38,971 nt of DNA from an uncultured Microcaldota archaeon (GCA_903835325.1 CAILMU010000240.1:1-38971), one strand, 5' to 3'; positions 17,619 to 28,450 are shown, counted from the stretch's first letter. Numbers and translations: made by a program. Notes: generated by a model not told the origin, from the letters alone.

Positions 17619-17711
17619 GCGGACGGGTTGCAGGACCATGCCTGCGAAATCGGATATCTACAAGCGCTCATGCGGATAGATATCGGCGCGAATCGGCGCC
17701 CGCTCGTCCGC
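17619..17711. ncRNA. Cloverleaf-like structured element, candidate novel ncRNA or cruciform
   Basis: Perfect stems: GCGGACG 17619-17625/CGTCCGC 17705-17711; GCAGG 17630-17634/CCTGC 17641-17645; GATATCT 17653-17659/AGATATC 17678-17684; GGCGC 17685-17689/GCGCC 17696-17700. Intergenic between divergent genes. Confidence 0.45.
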
Positions 17712-17789
17712 TCCATACTAATAATATGAAGCGCAATCCGAGAATCGCGCTGGGGGTGAGATTTTAAAGTTCTTGTGTGTTATCCCCCC

Positions 17790-20078
17790 ATGCGCCGTGC
17801 ACTGATACTGGCCGTGGCACTCGTCATATTCCTGGGCGCCTTCGGCTGCATAGAGCAGAAGGATTACCCGAGCGTCAAGAACGAACAGCTCGCCGCCACC
17901 AACAGCGTGGATCTGGACAATGACGGCGTAGCGGATCTTTCAGTGTATGATTTCGCGCCGGTTGCTGTCTCAGGCACTGACCTGGTCGTGCAACGCCAGC
18001 TCAGCGTTGCGATACGCTCGAGCGCGACATTCAGCAAGACGAACCCCAACCTGACAGACCTCGACCTCCTCACGGCTGATTCGAACCTCGAGGAGTTCGG
18101 CAAATCCAAGGACCAGGCGGTTGGTTCCTGCAGCCAGGCGATAGGCCTTTTCAACGTCGTATGTTCCGACACCGAGACATGCAGCAGGCTCTGCTCGAGC
18201 AACTCGGTAAGGTGCAAGAAAATCGCCGCATCCTACCAGGATGTGCTGGCAGGCTCCATGATAGGATACATCCAGAACACGAACGAGATAAGCTCGCTCA
18301 TCCTCGATATGCGCAGGATGGTCACAAGCCTGCGGACCGGGACGGCCGAGGACCGCGACAACTACCTGGACAAATCTCGTGCGCTCATCGAGGAGATAGC
18401 GCAGGTGGAGACCAACCCGCTCTACACGAGCAAGGACATGAGCCTCTGCGCCCCGCAGGATTTCGGCGTGTCATACCTGATGGATGCGGTATCCGGGATA
18501 GGGACGTATTCCAGCGAGCCGACGGGCTATCACTATACGATGACAGTTTCCGTGAAACCGGCTTCCGGTAACAACGCCAAGATGAGCTCGGAGATAGGGT
18601 CGCTCGCGATAACAGACAAGATACCGAAATCCGTCGTATCCAACAAGGAAGCGATATCATCGGTCCAGACCCTCGCCACTTCGGATAACGGCAACAGCAT
18701 AGCCATGTCGTGGGCGGAAGCGAAACCATCGGATCAGGGAAGGATATTCATCTACGAGTTCGATTCGTCTTCATCCCCTGATATCCTCATGCCTTCGCTA
18801 ACGAGCCCTGCTGTCAGCGTGAAAAGCATCAACCTCATCTGGCTGCAGCCGACCAACATGCTCTTCAGCGCGGTCTACGGCTTGAGCAGGAATTATTTCT
18901 TCGCCCTCGGATTGGCCATAGGCGCCACCATCGCAGCCATTCTCCTCGTATATAACGTGGCGATACTGCTCTTCACCCTCATCAGCGAGAAGACGGCCGG
19001 GGCAGGCCTCAGCACGGCGTTCAGGAGGGCATTCGGAAGGACCGAGATTCGCTGGAAGAGCGACCTGGCCCTGTCTGTGATTGTGCTCATAGCCGGATAC
19101 TATCTTTCCGGATTCGTCGCGACTCAGCCGGATACCGGCTCGACGATAGTGGATTCATTGGATATACTTTTGAAGAACGGCGTCGGCATGGTCTCTGCTT
19201 GGCTCGTCCTTGCAGGGGCGATCCTCATCTATTTCGCGCTCGAGAACATCGTGAAGATAACGCTCCTGGAGATGTCGTACGGCAAGATACTCAAGGCTGA
19301 GAAGGAGACATTCGTGCAGAGGGCCGACGGGGTCAAGGAGCGCATCAAAGCCTTATCAGACCTCATAGACGCCTATCGCGAGGAGGACTTCGACATCAGC
19401 AGGGAATATGATGTGCTCACGACAGTGAACCCGCAGAAGATAGATGATATCGTGAAAAGCATGACCCCGAGGTCAAAGGCCATGCTGGATGACTACTCGA
19501 TACACATCGACGGCGCCATCAGCACGCTCAAGGAGCGCAAGAAGCTCGCGGACGACAGCTGGCCTAGATGGAAGGACAGCATAACGAAATCGCTGGAGGA
19601 GCATGACGAGGTTTATGCCTCGAACCTTGTGACCATCCCAGCGTCCCTGCGACTCTGGGCCCTCAGCAAGTATGTCGCTGAGAAGAAGAGCGAGGGGCTC
19701 GTCTTCGAGCACGACGCGCTGCGGAAGAAACGCATCGACCCCGCATCCGTAGTCAGAGACATGATAGAAAAAAAGCTCATCCGGGGCGCCATCGTCATCC
19801 AGGACGAGAAGATAACGATATCCGAGTTCGCGGACGGCAATGCGACATTGCGAAGCGCGCTTGCCATGAAGCTCAGGACTTATCTCTATTCATTGACCAA
19901 GAATATAGCGCAGCGCGAACCGGCGAGGTTCCTCTCTGTAGGGAATAAATCCGTGCTCCTGTTCTTCAAGGGAAGGGCGAGCGAGACAATGCTTTTCCTT
20001 GATAAGGATAGGGTCAAGGAAGCGATAGAGGGCTGGAACAGCAAGATGGCTCCTGGAGAAACGGGCGCGAGTGGCTAA
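17790..20078 (+). CDS. Large membrane protein: secretion signal, Cys-containing extracellular domain, about 4 TM helices, long cytoplasmic domain
   Basis: Start ATG at 17790 (MRRALILAVALVIFLGAFGC), about 25 nt after TTTTAAAG (leaderless). VDLDNDGVADLSVYDF acidic repeat-like motif; VVCSDTETCSRLCSSNSVRC; TM at FFALGLAIGATIAAILLVYNVAILLFTLI and later; cytoplasmic C-terminal about 260 aa. Confidence 0.85.
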   Translation: MRRALILAVALVIFLGAFGCIEQKDYPSVKNEQLAATNSVDLDNDGVADLSVYDFAPVAVSGTDLVVQRQLSVAIRSSATFSKTNPNLTDLDLLTADSNLEEFGKSKDQAVGSCSQAIGLFNVVCSDTETCSRLCSSNSVRCKKIAASYQDVLAGSMIGYIQNTNEISSLILDMRRMVTSLRTGTAEDRDNYLDKSRALIEEIAQVETNPLYTSKDMSLCAPQDFGVSYLMDAVSGIGTYSSEPTGYHYTMTVSVKPASGNNAKMSSEIGSLAITDKIPKSVVSNKEAISSVQTLATSDNGNSIAMSWAEAKPSDQGRIFIYEFDSSSSPDILMPSLTSPAVSVKSINLIWLQPTNMLFSAVYGLSRNYFFALGLAIGATIAAILLVYNVAILLFTLISEKTAGAGLSTAFRRAFGRTEIRWKSDLALSVIVLIAGYYLSGFVATQPDTGSTIVDSLDILLKNGVGMVSAWLVLAGAILIYFALENIVKITLLEMSYGKILKAEKETFVQRADGVKERIKALSDLIDAYREEDFDISREYDVLTTVNPQKIDDIVKSMTPRSKAMLDDYSIHIDGAISTLKERKKLADDSWPRWKDSITKSLEEHDEVYASNLVTIPASLRLWALSKYVAEKKSEGLVFEHDALRKKRIDPASVVRDMIEKKLIRGAIVIQDEKITISEFADGNATLRSALAMKLRTYLYSLTKNIAQREPARFLSVGNKSVLLFFKGRASETMLFLDKDRVKEAIEGWNSKMAPGETGASG

Positions 20079-20082
20079 AATT

Positions 20083-20118
20083 TTTTCTGAACTTTCTTTA
20101 GTTTTTATTATTACACAG
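20083..20118 (+). terminator. Putative U-rich terminator
   Basis: T-rich tract ttttttctgaactttctttagtttttatt immediately after the stop at 20078, typical of archaeal U-tract termination. Confidence 0.35.
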
Positions 20119-20174
20119 AATGGAATTGTGGCACAAAACCTTAAATTGTATTAAATCATCAAATATATTATATT

Positions 20175-21560
20175 TTAGGATTTTTTATTCAATAAATATC
20201 TAGACGAACGATACTGCCCAATTTTATTCAACCTTCCTTGGGCAGTTAATTCATTGAGATCTCGGATAGCGGTAGGATGTGAGATCCCTACGATTCTTGC
20301 GAAAACTGGTGCAGTTATGAACTCGTGTTTTTCTAGATATGCAAGGGCTTTTTGCTGACGCTCCGTTATTATTCCGAATGCCCTCACGGCTCGAGAAGAT
20401 AAAGAACCATATAGAGTTACCCTGAAAAATCCCCCAAGATCGTCGAAAACTGGGTCGGGAAGGTCATTTTGACGCATTATTCTTATCATGTCTTTAACTC
20501 CAAGATTAAGGCCTTCTCCCCAACCAGCATCGTTCAAAACCCGATGGATGAGCGGGTTCCTGTGCCGGCGAATATCTGCGAAATTCTTTAATGTTTGCCC
20601 TGGAAGTAAGGTTCCTGGATTTGAAATTTGTATGCGATCGACAAATATTTCTACTAAAACTCCATTAGGATCGAAGTAGTCCCTGTGTCCAACTGCATTT
20701 GTCAATGCCTCTCTAAGAACTCGATCAGGTATCATAGGGGCTTCAATCCTTTTGCCATTTACGATCCGAGCCGAGATGCCTGCTTTATCCTTAACGAGAC
20801 TGAAACAGGTCTCAAGAACTTCCAGCAAAGTATCATTCAGTCTCATATCAAATTCCCTTGCTTTCATGCTTGGGAAAAATCCCTTATATTTAACAAGACG
20901 AATCTCTGAGTTCAAGAAGAAGCGTGCAATGTTTTTAGCGAAAGCAAGTACGCCAGCGTTTTTAATATAGAATGGCCCCATGCTGTTCGCTACACCTATA
21001 CTCGTTAAAATTGTGGCGAAATCAATACCTTCAAATTTCTCTGCTTCAGTTCCACGAAGCAATAATAGCTTATGAACTTTTCTCTCATCAAGATCCTCTA
21101 TTTTTGCATTGGATGGGTTTTCTTCGAAAGATATTACCCCCCTCGCTTTGAGGAACTCGATAAGTTCGCGCTTACTTAGTTCGACGTTCACTGAGCCTTG
21201 CCTAATAAAAGCGAATTTTTTTAGAAAACATAATTCAGAGACAGGAAGCGGGCCGATTTCAACCAAAATGATAAGATGTGAATCAACATCATGCTCTTCC
21301 ATGTTGCATTTGGGTCGGGGATCAAGCATGGGCAAAATATTGGCGATTTTTTGATATGCTTCATCGCGATTTGGAACTCCAACAACATGAATATTATCTT
21401 CTTGTTCTTCAACTCCTAAGATCAATATTCCCCCGCCAGAATTGGCGAAAGCGCAGAAGGTTTGGCCAATCCTGTCTGTGAATTGAGCCGACTTTTTAAA
21501 CTCCAGTTTGGAACCTTCAGGTTGCTGGAGCAAAAGTGCTACCTGGTCTTTCGAAAACAT
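20175..21560 (-). CDS. AlbA_2/Schlafen-domain putative transcriptional regulator or RecG-like ATP-binding protein
   Basis: 461 aa; EGSKLEFKKSAQFTDRIGQTFCAFANSGGGILILGVEEQ, REALTNAVGHRDYFDPNGVLVEIFVDRIQISNPG, C-terminal HTH (FARIVGISHPTAIRDLNELTAQGRLNKIG). Confidence 0.88.
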   Translation of the reverse strand: MFSKDQVALLLQQPEGSKLEFKKSAQFTDRIGQTFCAFANSGGGILILGVEEQEDNIHVVGVPNRDEAYQKIANILPMLDPRPKCNMEEHDVDSHLIILVEIGPLPVSELCFLKKFAFIRQGSVNVELSKRELIEFLKARGVISFEENPSNAKIEDLDERKVHKLLLLRGTEAEKFEGIDFATILTSIGVANSMGPFYIKNAGVLAFAKNIARFFLNSEIRLVKYKGFFPSMKAREFDMRLNDTLLEVLETCFSLVKDKAGISARIVNGKRIEAPMIPDRVLREALTNAVGHRDYFDPNGVLVEIFVDRIQISNPGTLLPGQTLKNFADIRRHRNPLIHRVLNDAGWGEGLNLGVKDMIRIMRQNDLPDPVFDDLGGFFRVTLYGSLSSRAVRAFGIITERQQKALAYLEKHEFITAPVFARIVGISHPTAIRDLNELTAQGRLNKIGQYRSSRYLLNKKS

Positions 21561-21917
21561 ATAAATATATTAAACAGAGAGATATTTAATACTATTTAAT
21601 ATAAAATTCAAACGAGGATACCCAATTATCTTCGAAGAAACTACGGGAGTGTAACCTTTACATGTAACTCCTGAACCACATGCAATGTTATTTTCACACA
21701 ATCTTAAGAATTATGACGCGTAAAGGATTTTTGAACAAAACCATGGCGCTAATAAATCATTTTTGTACAAACCTCCCGGTTTATATGCAACCAAAAATCT
21801 GCGTATTCCGCCAGCTGAAACCGGCACGAATTTAAAGCCTTCCAGCCATTACTTTTCTACCAAGAAATTCTGAATTCTACCGACGTGGTTTTGGCATAAT
21901 GAATCAGTGGTTTTCAT

Positions 21918-23807
21918 ATGGCATCCGACAGCGCTTACACGGCCAAGGAAATACAGGTTCTTACAGGCCTAGACGGGGTCAGGAAAAGGCCCGGGATGTA
22001 CATAGGCGACACGGCAAAAAGGGGCCTCCACCACCTGGTCTACGAGATAGTGGATAACAGCATAGACGAAGCGCTCACAGGCAACTGCAAGAACATATCC
22101 GTTGAACTCAGGAAAGACGGTTCTGTCCGGGTTATTGATGACGGGAGGGGCATCCCTGTGGATATGCACCCCTCCGGGAAATCAGGCCTGGAGCTGGTCG
22201 CGAGCTCCCTGCACGCGGGGGGGAAGTTCGACAAGAATGCCTATAAGGTATCGGGAGGGCTTCATGGCGTGGGGATGGGGGTCGTCAACGGCCTCTCGGA
22301 ATGGATGGATATCGAGGTCCACCGCGACGGCAAGGCATTCAAGATAGGCTATGCCAGGGGGAAGCTGAGGGAGCCCTTCAGGAGCATCGGCCCGGCAAAC
22401 GACCGCGGGACGATAGTGACATTCAAGCCGGATGGCATGATCTTCCCGTCTGTCGAATTCGATTACGATTATTTGCGCGAGCGCATCATGGAGCTCGCAT
22501 TCCTGAACAAGGGCCTTCGGATGGTCCTCGTGGACGAACGGACCGATAAAAAGGAGGAGTTCCGCTACGAAGGCGGCATCGTGGAGTTCGTGAAGCATAT
22601 CAACGAAGCCAGGAACAAGCTCCATGAGCCGTTCTACCTGAACAAGAAGACGGACAGCATCGAAGTCGAGATAGCCCTGCAATACACCGACGGCTACACG
22701 GACAGCATCTACAGCTTCGTGAACGACATCAAGACGATAGAGGGCGGCACCCATGTGGTGGGATTCAGGACAGCCCTCACCCGCGTAGTCAATGATTACG
22801 CCAAATCCAGCAAGTACATCAAGGAGGACCAGAAGATAACCGGCGACGATGCTATCGAAGGCCTGACAGCGATAATCAGCGCCAAGGTGCAGGAACCCCA
22901 GTTCGAAGGCCAGACCAAGACCAAACTGGGCAACAGCGAGGTCCGGGGAGCCGTAGACAGCATAACATACGACGCCTTGAAATCATATTTCGAGGAGCAC
23001 CCGCAGATAGCCAAACCGATATTCTTCAAGATCCACAACTCGATGGAGGCACGGGAAGCGGCCCAGAAAGCGAAAGACCTGATAAGGCGCAAGAACGTGT
23101 TCGAGAGCAGCGTCTTGCCGGGGAAACTCGCCGATTGCTCGGAGGAGGACCCTGCCAAATGCGAGATATATTTCGTGGAAGGCGACTCCGCCGGCGGATC
23201 GTCAAAAGGTGCCCGCGACCGCAGATTCCAGGCCATCCTTCCGCTCCGTGGGAAGATCCTGAACGTGGAGAAGGCGCCGATACACAAGATAATCGAGAGC
23301 GACGCCATCCGGAACATCGTGCTTTCTCTGGGGGCAGGCTTCAAGGAGGATTTCGACCCGGCGAAACTGAGATACCACAAGATAATCATCATGACTGATG
23401 CCGATGTCGACGGCTCGCATATCCGCACTTTGATACTGACCCTGTTCTATCGTTACTTCAAGAGCCTTATCGAGAAGGGATACCTGTACATCGCGCAGCC
23501 TCCTCTTTACCGCATCCAGAAAGGCAAGTCTGTCCAATATGCATACAGCGATGCGCAATTGGCCGATGTCCTGAAAGCCGTCGGGGGCGAAGCAGGCATC
23601 CAGCGCTACAAAGGCCTCGGTGAGATGAACCCGGGCCAGCTCTGGGAGACCACGATGGATCCGGAGACAAGGACATTGAAGAAGGTGACGATAGAGGATG
23701 CTCTTCTAGCTGATGAGCTGTTCACCCTCCTCATGGGAGACCTGGTGGAGCCGAGAAGGGCCTTCATCGAGAAGCACGGCGCCAGCGTGAGGAACCTGGA
23801 CATCTGA
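21918..23807 (+). CDS. gyrB: DNA gyrase subunit B
   Basis: 629 aa; [114 protein letters not shown]. Confidence 0.97.
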   Translation: MASDSAYTAKEIQVLTGLDGVRKRPGMYIGDTAKRGLHHLVYEIVDNSIDEALTGNCKNISVELRKDGSVRVIDDGRGIPVDMHPSGKSGLELVASSLHAGGKFDKNAYKVSGGLHGVGMGVVNGLSEWMDIEVHRDGKAFKIGYARGKLREPFRSIGPANDRGTIVTFKPDGMIFPSVEFDYDYLRERIMELAFLNKGLRMVLVDERTDKKEEFRYEGGIVEFVKHINEARNKLHEPFYLNKKTDSIEVEIALQYTDGYTDSIYSFVNDIKTIEGGTHVVGFRTALTRVVNDYAKSSKYIKEDQKITGDDAIEGLTAIISAKVQEPQFEGQTKTKLGNSEVRGAVDSITYDALKSYFEEHPQIAKPIFFKIHNSMEAREAAQKAKDLIRRKNVFESSVLPGKLADCSEEDPAKCEIYFVEGDSAGGSSKGARDRRFQAILPLRGKILNVEKAPIHKIIESDAIRNIVLSLGAGFKEDFDPAKLRYHKIIIMTDADVDGSHIRTLILTLFYRYFKSLIEKGYLYIAQPPLYRIQKGKSVQYAYSDAQLADVLKAVGGEAGIQRYKGLGEMNPGQLWETTMDPETRTLKKVTIEDALLADELFTLLMGDLVEPRRAFIEKHGASVRNLDI

Positions 23808-23822
23808 AGTGATATTCATGGC
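23805..23822 (+). promoter_or_regulatory. gyrA translation-initiation leader with GTGAT Shine-Dalgarno-like core
   Basis: TGAAGTGATATTCATGGC, identical to 31638-31655. Confidence 0.5.
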
Positions 23823-26376
23823 AGAGACCATCACAATCCGGACCATCGAATCCGACATGAAGGAAAGCTATCTCGATTACGCGATGTCAGTGATAATCGG
23901 GAGGGCGATACCTGATGTCCGCGATGGCCTGAAACCGGTGCACAGGAGGATCATGTTCACCATGCATGAACTCGGCAATGTGCACAACAAGGCATTCAAG
24001 AAGAGCGCGCGTGTCGTCGGTGACTGCCTTGGTAAATACCATCCGCACGGCGACCTGGCCGTCTATGACGCCCTTATCCGCATGGCGCAGCCTTTCTCGC
24101 TCCGTTACATGCTGGTAGATGGGCAAGGAAACATAGGTTCTGTCGATGGCGACAGCCCGGCCGCCATGAGATATACGGAGGTGAGGATGGCCAGGATAAC
24201 ATCCGAACTGCTCACCGATATAGACAAGGAGACTGTTCCCTTCACTGACAATTTCGACGGGACCCTGAAAGAGCCTACGGTGATGCCATCGAAGGTTCCG
24301 ACGCTTTTGATCAACGGGTCTTCCGGAATAGCTGTCGGCATGGCGACCAACATCCCGCCCCACAACCTCAGCGAGATCGTGGATGCGACAATAGCTGCCA
24401 TCGATGGGGCAGACGAAACGGAGTTGCTGAAACGGGTGAGCGGCCCTGACTTCCCCACAGGAGGGATAATAGTCGGCCGCTCAGGCATCCTCCAGGCGTA
24501 TAAGACCGGACGGGGGATAATCAAGGTCCGGTCCCGTATCGAGAAGGACCTGAAGAGGAACGCCCTCGTCATCAAGGAGATACCGTATCAGGTCACGAAG
24601 ACGGCGGTCATCGAATCTATCGTCGAAGCCGTCAAGAACAAGAGGATAGAGGGGATAAGCGGGGTCCATGACCGCTCCGACAAGGAGGGCATGGAAGTAG
24701 TGATAGACATCAAGAAAGGCAATGATCCCGACATAGTCCTGAACCAGCTCTATGCGCACACCCAGGTCCAGGGCACTTTCGGCATAATCAACCTGGCGAT
24801 AGTCGGCCAGCAGCCGAAATGTCTCAGCCTCCAGCAGACAGTGAACGAGTTCGTCGGTTTCCGCAAAGAGATAGTGCGAAAGAGGTGCGAGTTCGACCTC
24901 AGGGAAGCGAGGGCCAGGGCGCACATCCTGGAAGGGCTCAAGATAGCTATCGAGAACATCGATCCAATCGTCGCATTCCTCAAGGCCGCCAAAGACATGG
25001 ACGCGGCCCGGGCAGGGCTCATCAAGGATTATAACCTCAGCGAGATTCAGGCGAACGCTGTCCTGGACATGAAGATTTCACGCCTTGTGTCCTTGGAACG
25101 GACGAAGATAGAGAACGAGTACCAGGAGCTCATGAAGACGATCACCTGGCTCACGGGAGTGCTGGCCGACATCAACAAGATACTTGCGATAATCAAGGAC
25201 GAATTGCGCGAGATAAAGGACAAGTACGGGGATGAACGGCGCACCGAGATAATCGATGACGACGGCGATGTGGAGATAGAGGACCTCATCCCGAACGATG
25301 ATGTGGTCGTGGTGATAAGCGGGCGCGGATATGTGAAGCGTGTCAGCCTTGACGAGTACCGCACTCAGCACAGGGGCGGGAAAGGCGTGATAGGCGCAGA
25401 GACGAAGGAAGAGGATTTCGTCCAGGATGTCATCGTGACGAAGAATCATAATTACCTCCTGCTCTTCACCGACAAGGGCCGGGCATTCTGGCTGAAGGCC
25501 TACAGGATACCTGAAGGGAGCAGGTATGCCACAGGGAAGACCCTCGTGTCCCTTCTTGACCTGAAAGACGAGAAGGTGACCTCATGGATAAGCGTCGTCC
25601 GCTTCGACAGCGGGGAATATCTTTCCATGGTGACCAAGAACGGCATCATCAAGCGCACTGCCCTGGATAATTTCAGCAATGTCAGGAAGGGTGGCATAAT
25701 CGCGATAACATTGAAGGAAGGAGACCGGCTTGTCGAAGTCATCAAGACGGATGGCAAGAAGGAGCTGATAATCGCCACCAAGAAAGGCCAGGCGATACGC
25801 TTCAAGGAAGAGGAGGCTCGCGAGCTCGGCCGGACAGGCCAGGGTGTCATTGGGATCCGGTTCAAGGAGGGCGAGGACCAGGTCGTGGGGATAGCGAAAT
25901 GCACCAAGCCTGCGCTCCTTACGATAACAGAGAACGGATACGGCAAACGGACATCGATAGACGAGTACAGACTGCAGGGCCGCGGAGGTTCTGGGGTCAT
26001 CAACATCAAGACAGAAGGCAGGAACGGCGACGTCATCGGCGTGCGCGGGGCGGATGACTCTGATGAGGTCATTGTCATGAGTTCCAAGGGCCAGGCTATC
26101 CGGGCCTATGTCAAGGATATCTCTGTGATAGGACGGAATACTCAAGGAGTCAGGATAATCCGGTTGCAGGAGGAGGAAGGCGAGAAGGTCGCGAGTTTCG
26201 CTGTGGTTCCCAGTTCGCCCCCGAAGATAGGGGATGGGGAGAAGAAGGGGAATGACCCGAGCGGCACTGACCCCGAAGCTGACAAAGACGTCCAAACCAT
26301 AAAAGACAATCCCGAACCTAAAAGCGACGAAGCCGAGTCAGGCGTCGAGATGAGCGATAGCGGGCCGGCTGGATAA
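23818..26376 (+). CDS. gyrA: DNA gyrase subunit A
   Basis: [62 protein letters not shown] (active-site Tyr), GyrA-box-like QHRGGKG in [14 protein letters not shown], beta-pinwheel repeats; acidic C-terminal tail. Confidence 0.97.
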   Translation: MAETITIRTIESDMKESYLDYAMSVIIGRAIPDVRDGLKPVHRRIMFTMHELGNVHNKAFKKSARVVGDCLGKYHPHGDLAVYDALIRMAQPFSLRYMLVDGQGNIGSVDGDSPAAMRYTEVRMARITSELLTDIDKETVPFTDNFDGTLKEPTVMPSKVPTLLINGSSGIAVGMATNIPPHNLSEIVDATIAAIDGADETELLKRVSGPDFPTGGIIVGRSGILQAYKTGRGIIKVRSRIEKDLKRNALVIKEIPYQVTKTAVIESIVEAVKNKRIEGISGVHDRSDKEGMEVVIDIKKGNDPDIVLNQLYAHTQVQGTFGIINLAIVGQQPKCLSLQQTVNEFVGFRKEIVRKRCEFDLREARARAHILEGLKIAIENIDPIVAFLKAAKDMDAARAGLIKDYNLSEIQANAVLDMKISRLVSLERTKIENEYQELMKTITWLTGVLADINKILAIIKDELREIKDKYGDERRTEIIDDDGDVEIEDLIPNDDVVVVISGRGYVKRVSLDEYRTQHRGGKGVIGAETKEEDFVQDVIVTKNHNYLLLFTDKGRAFWLKAYRIPEGSRYATGKTLVSLLDLKDEKVTSWISVVRFDSGEYLSMVTKNGIIKRTALDNFSNVRKGGIIAITLKEGDRLVEVIKTDGKKELIIATKKGQAIRFKEEEARELGRTGQGVIGIRFKEGEDQVVGIAKCTKPALLTITENGYGKRTSIDEYRLQGRGGSGVINIKTEGRNGDVIGVRGADDSDEVIVMSSKGQAIRAYVKDISVIGRNTQGVRIIRLQEEEGEKVASFAVVPSSPPKIGDGEKKGNDPSGTDPEADKDVQTIKDNPEPKSDEAESGVEMSDSGPAG

Positions 26377-26418
26377 AGGATATCATCAATTTAATCTTCT
26401 TCTTCGGAATACCATACG

Positions 26419-27330
26419 ATGAGCAGCGGCAAGGGCAGGATTCTCTGGATAGATATCGCAAGAGCCCTAGCTATTGCCCTGATTGTCGGCTTCCATGTGG
26501 CCTATGAATTCAGCCTCGACAACGGCATCAGGTGGGTAGGGTTCCTGGGGGCGTCGCTGTTCTTCATCATCAGCGGGTTCATGCTGGCAAAACATGACCC
26601 GGGCATGGTTTCGTTCGACAAGGGATGGTTCGTCCGGCGCTATATCAAGATAGCGTCGTTATACTACCCGGCCATCATCGTCCTCGTCATCCTGTTCGGC
26701 GCGCAGATATACGATAACGGGTTATGGGATATCATCGCGCATTTCCTTTTCATAAATGGCATCTGGCCAGCGCTCACATATTCAATCATCAGCCCGGCAT
26801 GGTTCATCATCCCGCTTTTCTTCTATTATATTTTCTACCCGTATATCAACAGATTCACGAAAAATTATTCTCTTTTCCTTCCGCTCGCGGTCATCGCGAC
26901 GCTCGCTGCGAGGATGATCTATGGCGGGCTGGTGAACCCGAACCCATTCTGCTTTTTGGCGGAATTCTGTTTCGGGATAGCTTTCGCGCACGGAAAACGA
27001 GATTTTTGGATGCTCGCTCCTTTGGCGCTCGCCATCGCGGCTCCAGTCATGGCTCTGCCATTCATCGTGTTCTTCGTCCTGTCCTTGTTGCCATCGGACG
27101 AACCGAACCATATTATCGGATCAGCATTCTCGTTAATCGGGCAGCACACCTTCGAGATTTTCCTGTTCCATGAATCCGTGATGAAGGCGATATTGGGGAA
27201 ATGGAAGGTTTTCGGGCTCGGTGCAACCGCGTCTACGATCATCCTTCTCTTATCGCTCGCGATGGTTATGGTGATCTCTAAAGCGATAAACGGCATTTTT
27301 GCTAAAAAATCAGATGCGGTAAAGGGATGA
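26419..27330 (+). CDS. Acyltransferase family 3 membrane protein
   Basis: 303 aa; RILWIDIARALAIALIVGFHVAYEF; multiple TM; SLIGQHTFEIFLFHESV. Confidence 0.85.
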   Translation: MSSGKGRILWIDIARALAIALIVGFHVAYEFSLDNGIRWVGFLGASLFFIISGFMLAKHDPGMVSFDKGWFVRRYIKIASLYYPAIIVLVILFGAQIYDNGLWDIIAHFLFINGIWPALTYSIISPAWFIIPLFFYYIFYPYINRFTKNYSLFLPLAVIATLAARMIYGGLVNPNPFCFLAEFCFGIAFAHGKRDFWMLAPLALAIAAPVMALPFIVFFVLSLLPSDEPNHIIGSAFSLIGQHTFEIFLFHESVMKAILGKWKVFGLGATASTIILLLSLAMVMVISKAINGIFAKKSDAVKG

Positions 27331-27334
27331 CAGT

Positions 27335-27964
27335 ATGTTCCATGATCGCTTCGATGCAGGGAAAAAGCTCGCCAAGGCGCTGGAGGCTTACAAGGGCAGG
27401 AAGGATGCGATAATCCTGGCGATACCACGGGGGGCGCTCCAGATAGGCCAGGTCCTGCACGACGAGCTCAAGCTTCCGCTCGATATCATCATAGCAAAGA
27501 AGATCCCGCACCCCATGCAGGAGGAATTCGCTATCGGAGCTGTCGGCCCTGGAGGAGTGCGGATAATAAATGACGAAGCGGCCGCGAGCGTTCCGAAAGA
27601 GTATCTGGATAACAAAATCCGCGAGATAACGCGCTCGATAGATGAGAAGAATAAGAGATACCGCGGGGAGTTCCCGCTTCCGGCCCTGAAAGGCAAAATA
27701 GTGATAATCGTTGATGATGGGATAGCTACCGGGAGCACGATGATAGCGGCGATAAGGATCGCGAGGAAGCAGAATCCGGAAAAGATAGTGGTGGCTGTCC
27801 CGGTCGCCCCAGCCGATTCCCTTGTGCATATCAAGGCGGAAGCGGATGAGGTCATATGCCTCGAGACTCCGACCATATTCTACGCGATTGGCCAGTTCTA
27901 CGAGGATTTCGCCCAGGTAGAGGATGAGGAAGCTATTGCGATATTGGCTAGATGCAGAAAATGA
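27335..27964 (+). CDS. Phosphoribosyltransferase-domain protein
   Basis: 209 aa; DAIILAIPRGALQIGQVLHDEL, KIVIIVDDGIATGSTMIAAIRI (PRPP-binding loop). Confidence 0.88.
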   Translation: MFHDRFDAGKKLAKALEAYKGRKDAIILAIPRGALQIGQVLHDELKLPLDIIIAKKIPHPMQEEFAIGAVGPGGVRIINDEAAASVPKEYLDNKIREITRSIDEKNKRYRGEFPLPALKGKIVIIVDDGIATGSTMIAAIRIARKQNPEKIVVAVPVAPADSLVHIKAEADEVICLETPTIFYAIGQFYEDFAQVEDEEAIAILARCRK

Positions 27965-27982
27965 CTCCGGAAATTATCCAAT

Positions 27983-28450
27983 TCAGAGACCGAGCATTTT
28001 GAGAACCATATCCGCGGCCATGGATTCGTTCAGTTTGAACAGCTGGTCCATGTGGTAGACCGCCTCATCGGACTTGTTCAGGGCCATGGCGAAGACGAAC
28101 ATGCGCTTCTGCAATTCGTCGGTGCTCTTGCGCTTCTCAATGGTCTTCAATAGCTCATATCCTTGCGTGTATTCGCCCTTGTTGTAGTAGGCGGAACTGG
28201 TCAGCAGGGCTGTCACAAGCATGTCGTCAGCGGAGCTCGCCAGGTTGAATGCCTTCCTGCCCTCGATCTTCGCTTCGTCGTACTTGTCCAGGCGGTATGC
28301 CGCGAGAGCAAGCAGGAAATGCGCGAGCATCTCGTCAGGGTGTGCATTGACGAATTCCTTGGACAGCTCGTAGGCGCGCTGGCGGTCCTCGTTCCTTATG
28401 AAGATGGCAAGCTGCCTGGCGAAGGCTTCCTTTTTCGTGAATTCGACCAT
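27983..28450 (-). CDS. TPR-like protein (paralogue of 31126..31587)
   Basis: 155 aa; MVEFTKKEAFARQLAIFIRNEDRQRAYELSKEFVNAHPDEMLAHFLLALAAYRLDKYDEAKIEGRKAFNL. Confidence 0.78.
   Translation of the reverse strand: MVEFTKKEAFARQLAIFIRNEDRQRAYELSKEFVNAHPDEMLAHFLLALAAYRLDKYDEAKIEGRKAFNLASSADDMLVTALLTSSAYYNKGEYTQGYELLKTIEKRKSTDELQKRMFVFAMALNKSDEAVYHMDQLFKLNESMAADMVLKMLGL

Noticed and set aside
17619-17711. Canonical tRNA gene
   Set aside because: Cloverleaf-like pairing is present but canonical tRNA invariants (U8, D-loop GG, TTCRANY loop, 7-nt anticodon loop) are absent on both strands; retained only as a novel structure candidate.
22182-26295. Long minus-strand ORFs opposite gyrB/gyrA (e.g. 22182..22754, 22796..23428, 25582..26295)
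   Set aside because: Shadow ORFs antisense to highly conserved gyrase genes.
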